From Pannonibacter sp. SL95 (lineage in GTDB: Bacteria > Pseudomonadota > Alphaproteobacteria > Rhizobiales > Stappiaceae), in contig NZ_JAPPRC010000005.1 of assembly GCF_026672425.1 (NCBI RefSeq), positions 124,001 through 188,000 on the forward strand: 64,000 nucleotides of DNA, read 5' to 3'. A program made the translations under genes and the position numbers. The notes below the pieces were generated by a model. It did no database searches. It was not told the DNA's origin and worked only from the letters and a program-made list of their open reading frames with translations. Below, piece after piece: positions 51,043-59,160 of the stretch (position 1 is its first letter; every line of letters starts with the position of its first letter).

Positions 51043-51194
51043 GGACTGACTGCGGGTCGGTGGCGCTGCTCAAGCGATGCGCCCCACCCGTCTGACCGGG
51101 CACAACGCCCGTTGCTGCTCTGCAGCATTGACAGGGCAGGCATGCAGAATTGTGCATGGCGCACCGGTCTCAGACGAATTATCTAGAACTCAAC
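51043..51194. other. Spacer between DUF1127 copy 2 and its terminator
   Basis: 152 nt with no gene. It contains a consensus -35 hexamer TTGACA at 51128-51133, but I find no good -10 at 17 nt, so I do not call a promoter. Confidence 0.4.
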
Positions 51195-51223
51195 ACGGGC
51201 GGCGAACACGCCGCCCCGTTTTT
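51195..51223 (+). terminator. Rho-independent terminator between DUF1127 copy 2 and sRNA array 2
   Basis: ACGGGCGGCG (51195-51204), loop AACA, CGCCGCCCCGT (51209-51219; one extra C), followed by TTTT. Its place before the array means the array depends on read-through or on its own promoter. Confidence 0.85.
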
Positions 51224-51338
51224 CGGACCAAAGGACTCCTCCTCCCACCTGCGGTCCGGCTTCGACCGATCCACCTCCTCCCGGATCGGCCATCGAAAGA
51301 GCGCTCGCCGAATCCTCCTCCCATCGGCGAGCGCTTTT
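51224..51338 (+). ncRNA. CcsR/cuckoo-like sRNA array 2 (three CCUCCUCCC-loop hairpins)
   Basis: Hairpin 1: CGGACC 51224-51229 with GGTCCG 51253-51258, loop containing CTCCTCCTCCC (51236-51246). Hairpin 2: CCGATCC 51266-51272 with GGATCGG 51283-51289, loop ACCTCCTCCC. Hairpin 3: stem 51300-51311 with 51324-51335, loop ATCCTCCTCCCA, then TTT, so it doubles as a terminator. The stems differ in sequence from array 1 while the loops are conserved, the mark of selection on the loop. Same family as array 1. Confidence 0.82.
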
Positions 51339-51389
51339 CGATTCTTGAAGCCCCTTCCGATCATTCCATCCGCAAACCATCGTGCTGCA

Positions 51390-52061
51390 TCACAGTGCCG
51401 GACGGGCCGCGAACCAGGCGTCCAGTGGCTGGATGACGGGCTGCGCGCCATTGGCCTTTGGCCAGCTGTCGACCGCATAGTCTGCTCCGCCGCGCTGTCT
51501 CAGGACAGCGGTTGCATGCGGATATCGGCCATCGATGAGAAAGCCGCGCGCCACGGGCGATCCGACCCTGTGGTGCTTCAGGTAGCCGCGCTTTTCCGCC
51601 AGCAGCAGCAGGCTGGTTGTGTTGGTCGCCTCGTCAATGCAGTCCATCTGGCCGGGGACGCCGGCCCCACTGGTGTCAAAGCCGGCGCGGTCATTGGCAG
51701 AACCGACCTCGGCGGCGACCCGCGTTTCCATCCAGGCGACCGCCCGGGCGACTGCTGCGCGCTCAGAAGCAGGGCTAGCCCTGCCTTCGCGCAGGATTGC
51801 AGCCAGCCGCCGCAGATCACGCGACCCGAGCTGAACCGGCGTCTTGCGGGCGCAACCGAAGGCATGACAGATGTAGAGCCGGTCGTCTCTGGGCTGGAGA
51901 CCGTTCTGGCTGTCGTACCAGCCATTCGATGACGTGGTGGACTGGGCAGCGCAGCCGGACAGCACGGCCGCGAGGGCCACGACACAGGACAGTGGCCGCA
52001 GTGACGCCGAACGCGTGCGCCAGGACCGGCCATCTGACTGTTCTGAAGGGTCCCCGATCAT
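51390..52061 (-). CDS. Predicted lipoprotein with a Cys-His-Asp pattern
   Basis: About 223 aa from the ATG at 52061 (MIGDPSEQSDGRSWRTRSAS), preceded by GGAG at 8 nt. A lipobox L-S-G-C (ALAAVLSGCAAQ, Cys about residue 37) marks an outer- or inner-membrane lipoprotein. The mature part has MDCIDEATNTTSLLLLAEKR, then RYPHATAVLRQRG and YAVDSWPKANG, a spacing of Cys, His, Asp like papain-fold/transglutaminase-like proteins. No family recognised; function unknown. Opposite strand to its neighbours. Confidence 0.75.
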   Translation of the reverse strand: MIGDPSEQSDGRSWRTRSASLRPLSCVVALAAVLSGCAAQSTTSSNGWYDSQNGLQPRDDRLYICHAFGCARKTPVQLGSRDLRRLAAILREGRASPASERAAVARAVAWMETRVAAEVGSANDRAGFDTSGAGVPGQMDCIDEATNTTSLLLLAEKRGYLKHHRVGSPVARGFLIDGRYPHATAVLRQRGGADYAVDSWPKANGAQPVIQPLDAWFAARPAL

Positions 52062-52226
52062 CCCGCCGCTCCGTCTTGCCGTAAGGAGAGAATATGGCGT
52101 CCATTGCATCGCGGCTATTGAAACGATATCAGGCGGACACATGTTTTTGCGTGCCTGAGGGATCCCGTCCGCGACCAAGCGCTGGCCATCCACAGCGCGC
52201 CACGCTGATCAAGAAGGCAGACACCC

Positions 52227-53636
52227 ATGACGAAACCCGTTCACGTGATCGGCGGCGGTCTCGCCGGTTCGGAGGCCACCTGGCAGCTGGCAAAGGCCGG
52301 CATTCCGGTTGTGCTGCATGAGATGCGCCCGGTGCGCGGCACTGACGCGCACAAGGGCGACGGGCTGGCCGAACTGGTCTGCTCGAACTCGTTCCGCTCG
52401 GATGATGCCGATTACAACGCCGTCGGATTGCTGCATGCGGAGCTGCGCAGAGCCGGTTCGCTGATCATGCAGGCCGCCGATGCGCATCAGGTGCCGGCCG
52501 GCAGCGCGCTGGCCGTGGACCGCGACGGGTTCTCCGACGCGGTAACCCGCACGCTAGCCGCCCATCCGCTGGTGACGCTGGCCCGTGAGGAGCTTACCGA
52601 CCTGCCGCCGGAGGACTGGGACAGCGTCATCATCGCCACCGGCCCCCTCACCTCGCCGGCCCTGTCGGAGGCAATCCTGAAGCGCACGGGCGAGGATTCG
52701 CTGGCCTTCTTCGACGCCATCGCACCGATCGTGCATTTCGATTCGATCAATCTCGACGTCGCCTGGTTCCAGTCGCGCTATGACAAGGTTGGACCGGGCG
52801 GCACCGGCAAGGACTACATCAACTGCCCGATGGACAAGGCGCAGTATGATGCGTTCATCGATGCGCTGATTGCCGGCGACAAGACCGACTTCAAGGAATG
52901 GGAGGCCAACACGCCCTATTTCGACGGCTGCCTGCCGATCGAGGTGATGGCGGAGCGCGGCCGCGAGACGCTGCGGCACGGCCCGATGAAGCCGATGGGG
53001 CTGACGAATGCGCATAACCCGACCGTGAAGGCCTACGCGGTGGTGCAGCTGCGCCAGGACAACGCGCTCGGCACGCTTTACAACATGGTCGGCTTCCAGA
53101 CGAAGCTGAAGTACGGCGCGCAGGCGGAGGTCTTCAAGATGATCCCCGGGCTCGAGGACGCCGTCTTTGCGCGGCTCGGCGGGCTGCATCGCAACACGTT
53201 CCTGAACTCGCCGAAGCTGCTCGACGGCAGCCTACGGCTGAAGGCCGAACCGCGGCTGCGTTTCGCCGGCCAGATCACCGGCTGCGAAGGCTATGTGGAA
53301 TCGGCCTCGGTCGGCTGCATGGCAGGCCTTTTTGCCGCGCGCGAGCGTCTGGGGCTCGATGTCACGGCGCCGCCCGCCACCACCGCGATGGGCGCACTGC
53401 TTGGCCATATCACCGGCGGCCATATTGCCCGCGACGATGAAGAAGGTCCGCGCTCGTTCCAGCCGATGAACGTGAATTTCGGGCTGTTTCCGCCGACCGA
53501 CGCGCCGGTCAAGGGCGAGGACGGCAAGCGCCTGCGCGGGGCCGACAAGGCCAAGGCGCGCAAGCTGGCGATGACCCAGCGCGCCCGCGAGCATTTTGAC
53601 GCGTGGATTGCCGCCAATCGCCTCACTCAGGACTGA
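52227..53636 (+). CDS. trmFO: Methylenetetrahydrofolate-tRNA-(uracil-5-)-methyltransferase TrmFO
   Basis: Folate-dependent enzyme making m5U54 of the tRNA T-loop. 469 aa. FAD motif [19 protein letters not shown] near the N-terminus; the block [17 protein letters not shown] contains a conserved cysteine, and [19 protein letters not shown] lies near 350. Organisms with TrmFO lack the SAM-dependent TrmA. It stands alone on the plus strand, convergent with the phytoene-synthase-like gene. Confidence 0.96.
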   Translation: MTKPVHVIGGGLAGSEATWQLAKAGIPVVLHEMRPVRGTDAHKGDGLAELVCSNSFRSDDADYNAVGLLHAELRRAGSLIMQAADAHQVPAGSALAVDRDGFSDAVTRTLAAHPLVTLAREELTDLPPEDWDSVIIATGPLTSPALSEAILKRTGEDSLAFFDAIAPIVHFDSINLDVAWFQSRYDKVGPGGTGKDYINCPMDKAQYDAFIDALIAGDKTDFKEWEANTPYFDGCLPIEVMAERGRETLRHGPMKPMGLTNAHNPTVKAYAVVQLRQDNALGTLYNMVGFQTKLKYGAQAEVFKMIPGLEDAVFARLGGLHRNTFLNSPKLLDGSLRLKAEPRLRFAGQITGCEGYVESASVGCMAGLFAARERLGLDVTAPPATTAMGALLGHITGGHIARDDEEGPRSFQPMNVNFGLFPPTDAPVKGEDGKRLRGADKAKARKLAMTQRAREHFDAWIAANRLTQD

Positions 53637-53651
53637 GCCACGCCTGAGGCG

Positions 53652-54515
53652 TCAGCGCGCCGGGCGGGAGGGCTTCATCGCCTTGCGCGCGGCGCGCCAG
53701 ATGATCCACTGACGGCGCAGCTGCGACAGCTCCGCCCGGTCGCGGAAGGGATTGAAGCCTTTGCGCGCCATGACCTTCAGGAACGGCTCGACGAGACAGA
53801 CGGGCAGGAAGGCGCTGGCAACCTCGGGCCGCACGCAGGACACGAGATCCCGCGTCCGCTCCAGATGATGCCGCGCATGGGCGCGCATCTCGGCAAGGGC
53901 CGCGCCGAGTTCCACGGTCATTTCGCCGCGAAACATCGTCTCGCGGTCAACGCCATGGCGATCCAGCACATCCGCCGGCATGTAGCACTGCCGCCGGGCG
54001 GCGTGCCAGGGCAAGGCCCGCATCAGGCCGGTGAGGCCATAGGCAACGCCCGCATGACCGGCTGTGTCGCAGGTGCCCGGTTCCGTGCCGCCGGCCAGAA
54101 CGATGGAGCCGAGCTGCATCAGCGCCGAGGAGGTCTCGCCGGCATAGCCCTCAAGGTCGAGCAGCGTCGGCATCGGATCGTCATAGAGATCGAAAACCCG
54201 CGCATCGATCAGCGCAATCAGCGCCGCCACCGGCAGATTGTAGCGCTTGATCGTTTCGGCCAGCGCAGCCGCGACCGGATTGGCCGAGGCCGCGCCATGT
54301 TCGGTACCGGTGAGGAAATCGCGCCACCACTGCAGCCGCACTTCCCCGGGCAGCGGATCATTGACCACGTCGCGAACCCTGGCGATCTCAATGTTGAAGG
54401 CATAGAGCGCGAGCAGACCGCCGCGGTGTTCGGCTGGAGCGAACAGTGCGGTGAGGTAGCGGTCGATGTCGTGGTCACGGACCAGCGTCTGGACGTGAGC
54501 GAAGGGATCGGACAT
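53652..54515 (-). CDS. Squalene/phytoene synthase family protein (NDUFAF6-like)
   Basis: 287 aa from the ATG at 54515 (MSDPFAHVQTLVRD). It has the trans-isoprenyl diphosphate synthase fold but a modified first Asp motif (the DxxxD region reads RVRDVVNDPL) and a simpler C-terminus. This smaller type, found beside secDF in alphaproteobacteria, is homologous to mitochondrial NDUFAF6, a complex I assembly factor, rather than to carotenoid enzymes. No other isoprenoid gene is nearby, which supports that reading; it remains inference. Downstream of the Mth938-like gene by 4 nt. Confidence 0.85.
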   Translation of the reverse strand: MSDPFAHVQTLVRDHDIDRYLTALFAPAEHRGGLLALYAFNIEIARVRDVVNDPLPGEVRLQWWRDFLTGTEHGAASANPVAAALAETIKRYNLPVAALIALIDARVFDLYDDPMPTLLDLEGYAGETSSALMQLGSIVLAGGTEPGTCDTAGHAGVAYGLTGLMRALPWHAARRQCYMPADVLDRHGVDRETMFRGEMTVELGAALAEMRAHARHHLERTRDLVSCVRPEVASAFLPVCLVEPFLKVMARKGFNPFRDRAELSQLRRQWIIWRAARKAMKPSRPAR

Positions 54516-54519
54516 GCCG

Positions 54520-54897
54520 CTACTCGACTGCAAGGAAGGCCGCGGCAACGGCGCGGTCTTCGGACAGCATGACATTGAAGGTCCGCACGGCCGCCCCGGT
54601 CGACATGGGATCAGCGAGGATTCCGGCCTCGCGGAAGGCAGCCTTCCAGTCCGGCTTCAAGGGGCGCAGGTCCACACCGGTGCCAACCAGCAGCACCTCG
54701 ATCTCACCGGCCTGTTCCAGAACGCGGGCGAAGCTGTCCAGCGAGAGCTCGCCGAAGTCTGCCACCGGCCAGCCGTGAATGCCCGAGGGCAGACACAGGA
54801 TCGAGCCGAAATGAGACATGCCCGCAAAACGGAACCCGCCGCCGCCATAAGCGTCGACGGGTGCCCGTCCGGGGAAATGCGCCTTGCGAATTTCCAT
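54520..54897 (-). CDS. Mth938-domain protein (NDUFAF3-like)
   Basis: 125 aa protein of the Mth938/DUF498 family. Recognisable blocks are HFPGRAPVDAYGGGGFRFAGMSH-type (each short motif conserved), GSILCLPSGIHGWP and LLVGTGVDLRPL with the final RTFNVMLSEDRAVAAAFLA. The eukaryotic relative NDUFAF3 assists complex I assembly; genomic linkage to secDF and to the phytoene-synthase-like gene is a recorded alphaproteobacterial pattern. It follows secF by about 48 nt. Confidence 0.87.
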   Translation of the reverse strand: MEIRKAHFPGRAPVDAYGGGGFRFAGMSHFGSILCLPSGIHGWPVADFGELSLDSFARVLEQAGEIEVLLVGTGVDLRPLKPDWKAAFREAGILADPMSTGAAVRTFNVMLSEDRAVAAAFLAVE

Positions 54898-54945
54898 CGG
54901 TCGTCCTGTGTTATCGATGCCGCGCCAGATCGCCGTCCGAGCCGG

Positions 54946-55893
54946 TCAGGCCGCGGGAGCGGCGTCCGTGCGGGCAGCCTTTTCGCCGTCCTTGTCACTG
55001 CCCCCCTGCCGCAGGCCGAACAGGATGAGAAATGGCGCGGCCAGGAAGATTGACGAGTAGGTGCCGATCAAAATGCCGAAGATCATGGCGAGCGTGAACG
55101 ACTGAATGACCTCGCCACCGAAGGCATACAGCGCAACGAGGGCGAGAAGGGTCGTCACGGACGTCATGGTGGTGCGCGTCAGGGTCTCGTTGATCGACAG
55201 ATCAAGCAGATCCGGAAGAGCCATCTTTTTGTATTTTCTGAGGTTCTCTCGAATTCTGTCGTAGACGACGACCGTATCGTTCAGCGAGTAGCCGATGATC
55301 GTCAGCACGGCCGCGATGCTCGACAGGGAAAAGTCGAGCTGCAGGATCACGAAAAGGCCGACCGTGACGAGCACGTCGTTGACGGTCGTCAGGATCGCGC
55401 CAACGGCGAACTGCCATTCGAAGCGGATCCAGACATAGATCATGATGCCGACGAGCGCGACCAGGATGGCGATGGACGCGGCTGCCGCAAGCTCACCGGA
55501 GACGCTGGGGCCGACGATTTCAACACGGCGGATTTCAGCGGTCTGCTCGAACATCTGACGGATCTGGTTGACGGCCGCCTGCTGGCTCTGCTCGCCGCCG
55601 TCCTGCTGTTCGATGCGAACCAGCACTTCGTCAGGCTGTCCGAATTGCTGGACCTGAACAGCACCGACATCCAGCGCCCCCAGCTGGGCGCGGATTGCGC
55701 CAACATCGGCCGGGCCCTGGGTCTTCATCTCGATGATCGTGCCGCCCTTGAAGTCGATGCCATAGTTGAGGCCAACGTAGGAGAACAGGAACAGCGAGAT
55801 TGCAGCGATGATGAGCGCAGCAGGAAAGCTGAACGTCCGGAACCGCATGAACCGGATCTTGGTGTTGTCTGGGACAAGCCGCAGGAGCTTCAT
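54946..55893 (-). CDS. secF: Protein translocase subunit SecF
   Basis: Membrane component that works with SecD to drive export by the proton gradient. 315 aa, six helices; GLNYGIDFKGGTIIEM at the N-terminal periplasmic domain and DTVVVYDRIRENLR near 195 (with the conserved D-R) are typical. A separate subunit here, not fused to SecD. It is 15 nt downstream of secD. Confidence 0.95.
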   Translation of the reverse strand: MKLLRLVPDNTKIRFMRFRTFSFPAALIIAAISLFLFSYVGLNYGIDFKGGTIIEMKTQGPADVGAIRAQLGALDVGAVQVQQFGQPDEVLVRIEQQDGGEQSQQAAVNQIRQMFEQTAEIRRVEIVGPSVSGELAAAASIAILVALVGIMIYVWIRFEWQFAVGAILTTVNDVLVTVGLFVILQLDFSLSSIAAVLTIIGYSLNDTVVVYDRIRENLRKYKKMALPDLLDLSINETLTRTTMTSVTTLLALVALYAFGGEVIQSFTLAMIFGILIGTYSSIFLAAPFLILFGLRQGGSDKDGEKAARTDAAPAA

Positions 55894-55908
55894 AATGTGG
55901 GATCCGGT

Positions 55909-57519
55909 TCAGATGTTGATGGTGGTTGGTCGCGCGCGGCGGATCCAGATCGACACGATGAAACGTGTAACGGTGTAGGCCGTAAACATCGTGGTGAAGA
56001 TCCCGAGCGCCAGCGTGACGGCGAAGCCACGCACCGGACCCGACCCGAGCTGGAACAACACAACGGCCGCGATCAGCGTGGTAATGTTGGAGTCCAGAAT
56101 GGTTGCAAAGGCCCGGCTGAAGCCAGCCTCGATGGCCGAAATCACTGACCGGCCATTGCGCAGTTCCTCGCGGATGCGCTCATAGATCAGCACGTTCGCA
56201 TCGACAGCCATGCCGATGGTCAGCACGATGCCGGCAATGCCTGGCAAGGTCAGGGTCGCCTGAAGCAGCGTGAGGGCCGCAAAGATCAGGATGATGTTCA
56301 CCATCAGGGCGATGTCGGCATAAACGCCCAGCCGGCCATAGGCCAGAATCATGAAGACCACGACCAGGGCACCGCCGATCAGAGAGGCCGTCTGTCCGGC
56401 GTCGATGGAGTCCTGACCAAGGCCGGGGCCGATGGCGCGTTCCTCGATCACGGTCAGCTTGGCCGGAAGCGCGCCGGCGCGCAGCAGCACGGCAAGGTCA
56501 TTGGCGCTCTGGACCGAGAAATTGCCGGAGATCTGACCCGAGCCGCCGGTGATCGGTTCATTGATGCGCGGGGCTGAAATGACCTCGTTGTCGAGCACGA
56601 TGGCGAAAGGCCGGCCGACGTTCTGTGTCGTCACCGTCGCGAACTTGCGGGCGCCGGCGGTGTTGAGGCGGAAGCTGACGACCGGCTCGTTCGTCTGCGG
56701 ATTGAACGAAACCTGGGCGTCGACGAGATCCTCGCCGCTCATCAGCGGCACTTCCTCGACGAGATAAGGGATCGTCGGCTCATCAACAGAGTTGAGCACG
56801 ATGGTACCAACCGGCGGACGGCTCTGCAGCGCCTGGTCGGCAGACATGGTGACGTCGACAAGGTGGAAGGTCAGCTGAGCGGTCTGTCCGACAAGCGCCT
56901 TGAGACGCTCCGGATCCTGTTCGCCGGGCGCTTCGACAAGGATCCGGCTGGAGCCCTGGCGCTGGATGTTCGGTTCGGTCGTGCCGATTTCGTCGACGCG
57001 GCGGCGGATCACCTCGATCGACTGTTGCACGATCGAGGCCATGCGCTGCTGCAGGCCCTGTTCAGTAAAGGCATAGCGGATCAGACCATCGCTGCCGACG
57101 GTCATCTCGAATTCGTTGACGGCCTGTCCGGAAAACAGGGAGCCGGCCAGCGGATTGACCAGCGGCGCAAGACGGGTGCGGGCTTCCTCGAGCTTTTCGG
57201 CATCGCGGATGCGGACCTGTACCGTTTCGCCCTGCACGGCAAGACCGGTGTAGCCGATGCGCGGCTCCTTGCGCAGCTCGTTGCGGATCTCGCCGGTCAG
57301 CGTCGCCAGGCTCTTGTCGATGTAGTCGCGCTCGTCGACTTCATAAAGAAGATAGGCACCACCCTGCAGGTCCAGCCCCAGCACGATCTGCTTCTGTGGC
57401 AGCCAGGACGGCCAGCTCTTGAGCGTTTCGGCGGACATGAAATTCGGCAGGATCGACACGATCCCTCCGAGGATCACTGCGAAGATCAGCGCGATCTTCC
57501 AGCGGGCAAAATACAGCAT
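55909..57519 (-). CDS. secD: Protein translocase subunit SecD
   Basis: 536 aa from the ATG at 57519 (MLYFARWKIALIFAVILGG); longer in-frame starts add only charged residues without support. Six helices with a large periplasmic P1 domain. LGLDLQGGAYLLYEVD, TEPNIQRQGSSRILVEAPGE and the C-terminal GMAVDANVLIYERIREELR (with DAN and conserved Arg) identify SecD. Co-transcribed with yajC and secF. Confidence 0.95.
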   Translation of the reverse strand: MLYFARWKIALIFAVILGGIVSILPNFMSAETLKSWPSWLPQKQIVLGLDLQGGAYLLYEVDERDYIDKSLATLTGEIRNELRKEPRIGYTGLAVQGETVQVRIRDAEKLEEARTRLAPLVNPLAGSLFSGQAVNEFEMTVGSDGLIRYAFTEQGLQQRMASIVQQSIEVIRRRVDEIGTTEPNIQRQGSSRILVEAPGEQDPERLKALVGQTAQLTFHLVDVTMSADQALQSRPPVGTIVLNSVDEPTIPYLVEEVPLMSGEDLVDAQVSFNPQTNEPVVSFRLNTAGARKFATVTTQNVGRPFAIVLDNEVISAPRINEPITGGSGQISGNFSVQSANDLAVLLRAGALPAKLTVIEERAIGPGLGQDSIDAGQTASLIGGALVVVFMILAYGRLGVYADIALMVNIILIFAALTLLQATLTLPGIAGIVLTIGMAVDANVLIYERIREELRNGRSVISAIEAGFSRAFATILDSNITTLIAAVVLFQLGSGPVRGFAVTLALGIFTTMFTAYTVTRFIVSIWIRRARPTTINI

Positions 57520-57639
57520 GAGTGGATGGCCTGTGTTGGCTGTGCCCCACGTTGCCGGGGGCATGTGACCGTTCGGTTCGCGTTCTTGCCGAAGGCGGGC
57601 GCTCCGGACGCGGCAGCCGCGTCCGGACACCGGTCCGGA

Positions 57640-57972
57640 TTATTCGCCGTCCTTGACCGGCTCGGACTTGGAACGCACTTCCGCAACCATGGCGCGGACG
57701 AGACGGGCCTTGACGCCCTCGGCCAGTTCCACCTGGATCTCGGTGTCGTCAACGACCTTGGAGACCTTGGCGATCAGACCGCCGGAGGTGACCACCACGT
57801 CGCCGCGGCGCAGGTTCGCAACCATTTCCTTGTGGGCTTTCATCCGCTTCTGCTGCGGGCGAATGATGAGGAAATACATGATCACGAAGATCAGGATGAA
57901 CGGGGCGAACTGCAGCAGGGCGCTCGGATCGGACATCGAGCCGGTCTGGGCGTAGGCGGGAGTGATGAACAT
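57640..57972 (-). CDS. yajC: Preprotein translocase subunit YajC
   Basis: 110 aa from the ATG at 57972, preceded by GAGGAGA. One N-terminal transmembrane helix (FAPFILIFVIMYFLIIRPQQ) followed by RPQQKRMKAHKEMVANLRRG and GDVVVTSGGLIAKV, the YajC cytoplasmic domain. Component of the SecDF-YajC complex; its gene is upstream of secD as usual. Confidence 0.95.
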   Translation of the reverse strand: MFITPAYAQTGSMSDPSALLQFAPFILIFVIMYFLIIRPQQKRMKAHKEMVANLRRGDVVVTSGGLIAKVSKVVDDTEIQVELAEGVKARLVRAMVAEVRSKSEPVKDGE

Positions 57973-58216
57973 CAAGGTCTCCTCAGGAGATGGGCGTGGT
58001 GGCTGTCCGGCATCTGCCGAACCAGGATGTGCCGCCACAAACAGGTGGCGCGGACTATAACCACGGGCCCTTGCATTTCAAGTCACACGGCGGATTTCGG
58101 CGTACCGATCCGGGCAAAACCGGCATTTCGGCCCGATCTTCCGCATGTTAAGCCTGAGGCAAGCCCATTTGGTTCGCCTGCATATAGGCATTTGCAAGAC
58201 AGGTAACAGAGTTCCC

Positions 58217-59110
58217 ATGACGAAAGCATCTCAGGAACCGGCGCCGATGACGATCCATGACGTTGCGGCAAAGCTGGATCAGCTCATCGCCCTGATTGCC
58301 CGTGCCGTTCCCCCTGCCCCGTTGGCCCCGGATTTTGCTTCCGCGGACGCCTTCATCTGGCAGCCGGTGCCGGGCAACCTTGTGCCCGTGCCGAAGGTCA
58401 ACCGGGTCGAGATCGAACTGCTTTGCGCGGTCAACCGGGTGCGCGATCTGCTGGTCGACAACACGCGGCGCTTTGCCAAGGGCCTGCCGGCCAACAACGT
58501 GCTTCTGTGGGGCGCGCGCGGCATGGGCAAGTCGTCGCTGGTGAAGGCTGCGCATGGGGCGATCAATGCCAGCGGCGAGGCAGCGCCGCTAAAGCTGATC
58601 GAGATCCACCGCGAGGACATCGAGACACTGCCGGGCCTCATGAGCCTGATCAAGCCGGCGCCGCACCGCTTCATTGTCTTCTGTGACGATCTGAGCTTCG
58701 ACCATGATGACACGTCCTACAAATCGCTGAAGGCCGTGCTGGAAGGCGGTATCGAGGGGCGGCCAGAGAATGTGCTGTTCTACGCCACGTCCAACCGGCG
58801 CCACCTGCTGCCGCGTGACATGATCGAGAATGAACGCTCGACGGCGATCAATCCGGCGGAGGCCGTGGAGGAAAAGGTGTCGCTGTCCGACCGCTTCGGC
58901 CTGTGGCTCGGCTTCCACAACTGCTCGCAGGATGACTATCTGGAGATGGTGGGCGGCTATGTCCGCCATTTCGGCCTGACGGTGCCCGCTGACGTGCTCA
59001 GGGCCGAGGCGCTGGAATGGGCAACGACGCGCGGCGGACGTTCTGGCCGCGTGGCGTTCCAGTTCATCCAGGACCTGGCAGGACGCCTCGGCGTATCGCT
59101 GTCGCGCTGA
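58217..59110 (+). CDS. DUF815 AAA+ ATPase
   Basis: 297 aa from the ATG at 58217 (MTKASQEPAPMTI). Walker A GARGMGKSS near residue 101 and Walker B RFIVFCDDLSF near 155, with LFYATSNRRHLLPRDMIENE (sensor) and SDRFGLWLGF, fit the DUF815 branch of AAA+ proteins. Function is unknown, though the family is widespread. It is divergent from yajC and convergent with nlpD, separated from the latter by a bidirectional terminator. Confidence 0.9.
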   Translation: MTKASQEPAPMTIHDVAAKLDQLIALIARAVPPAPLAPDFASADAFIWQPVPGNLVPVPKVNRVEIELLCAVNRVRDLLVDNTRRFAKGLPANNVLLWGARGMGKSSLVKAAHGAINASGEAAPLKLIEIHREDIETLPGLMSLIKPAPHRFIVFCDDLSFDHDDTSYKSLKAVLEGGIEGRPENVLFYATSNRRHLLPRDMIENERSTAINPAEAVEEKVSLSDRFGLWLGFHNCSQDDYLEMVGGYVRHFGLTVPADVLRAEALEWATTRGGRSGRVAFQFIQDLAGRLGVSLSR

Positions 59111-59116
59111 CAACAA

Positions 59117-59141
59117 AAAAGGCGGCCGGTGGCCGCCTTTT
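59117..59141. terminator. Bidirectional terminator between DUF815 and nlpD
   Basis: AAAAGGCGGCC (59117-59127), loop GGT, GGCCGCCTTTT (59131-59141), a perfect 11-bp hairpin with T-rich ends on both strands. Confidence 0.92.
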
Positions 59142-59160
59142 GAATGTCTGAGTGCCTGGC

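Noticed and set aside
51128-51133. TTGACA as a promoter for sRNA array 2
   Set aside because: No acceptable -10 element at 16-18 nt, so I did not call a promoter.
50462-51338. CRISPR-like repeats (recurring CCTCCTCCC)
   Set aside because: The common words are 8-11 nt, sit in hairpin loops with different stems, and are irregularly spaced; this is an sRNA family, not a repeat-spacer array.
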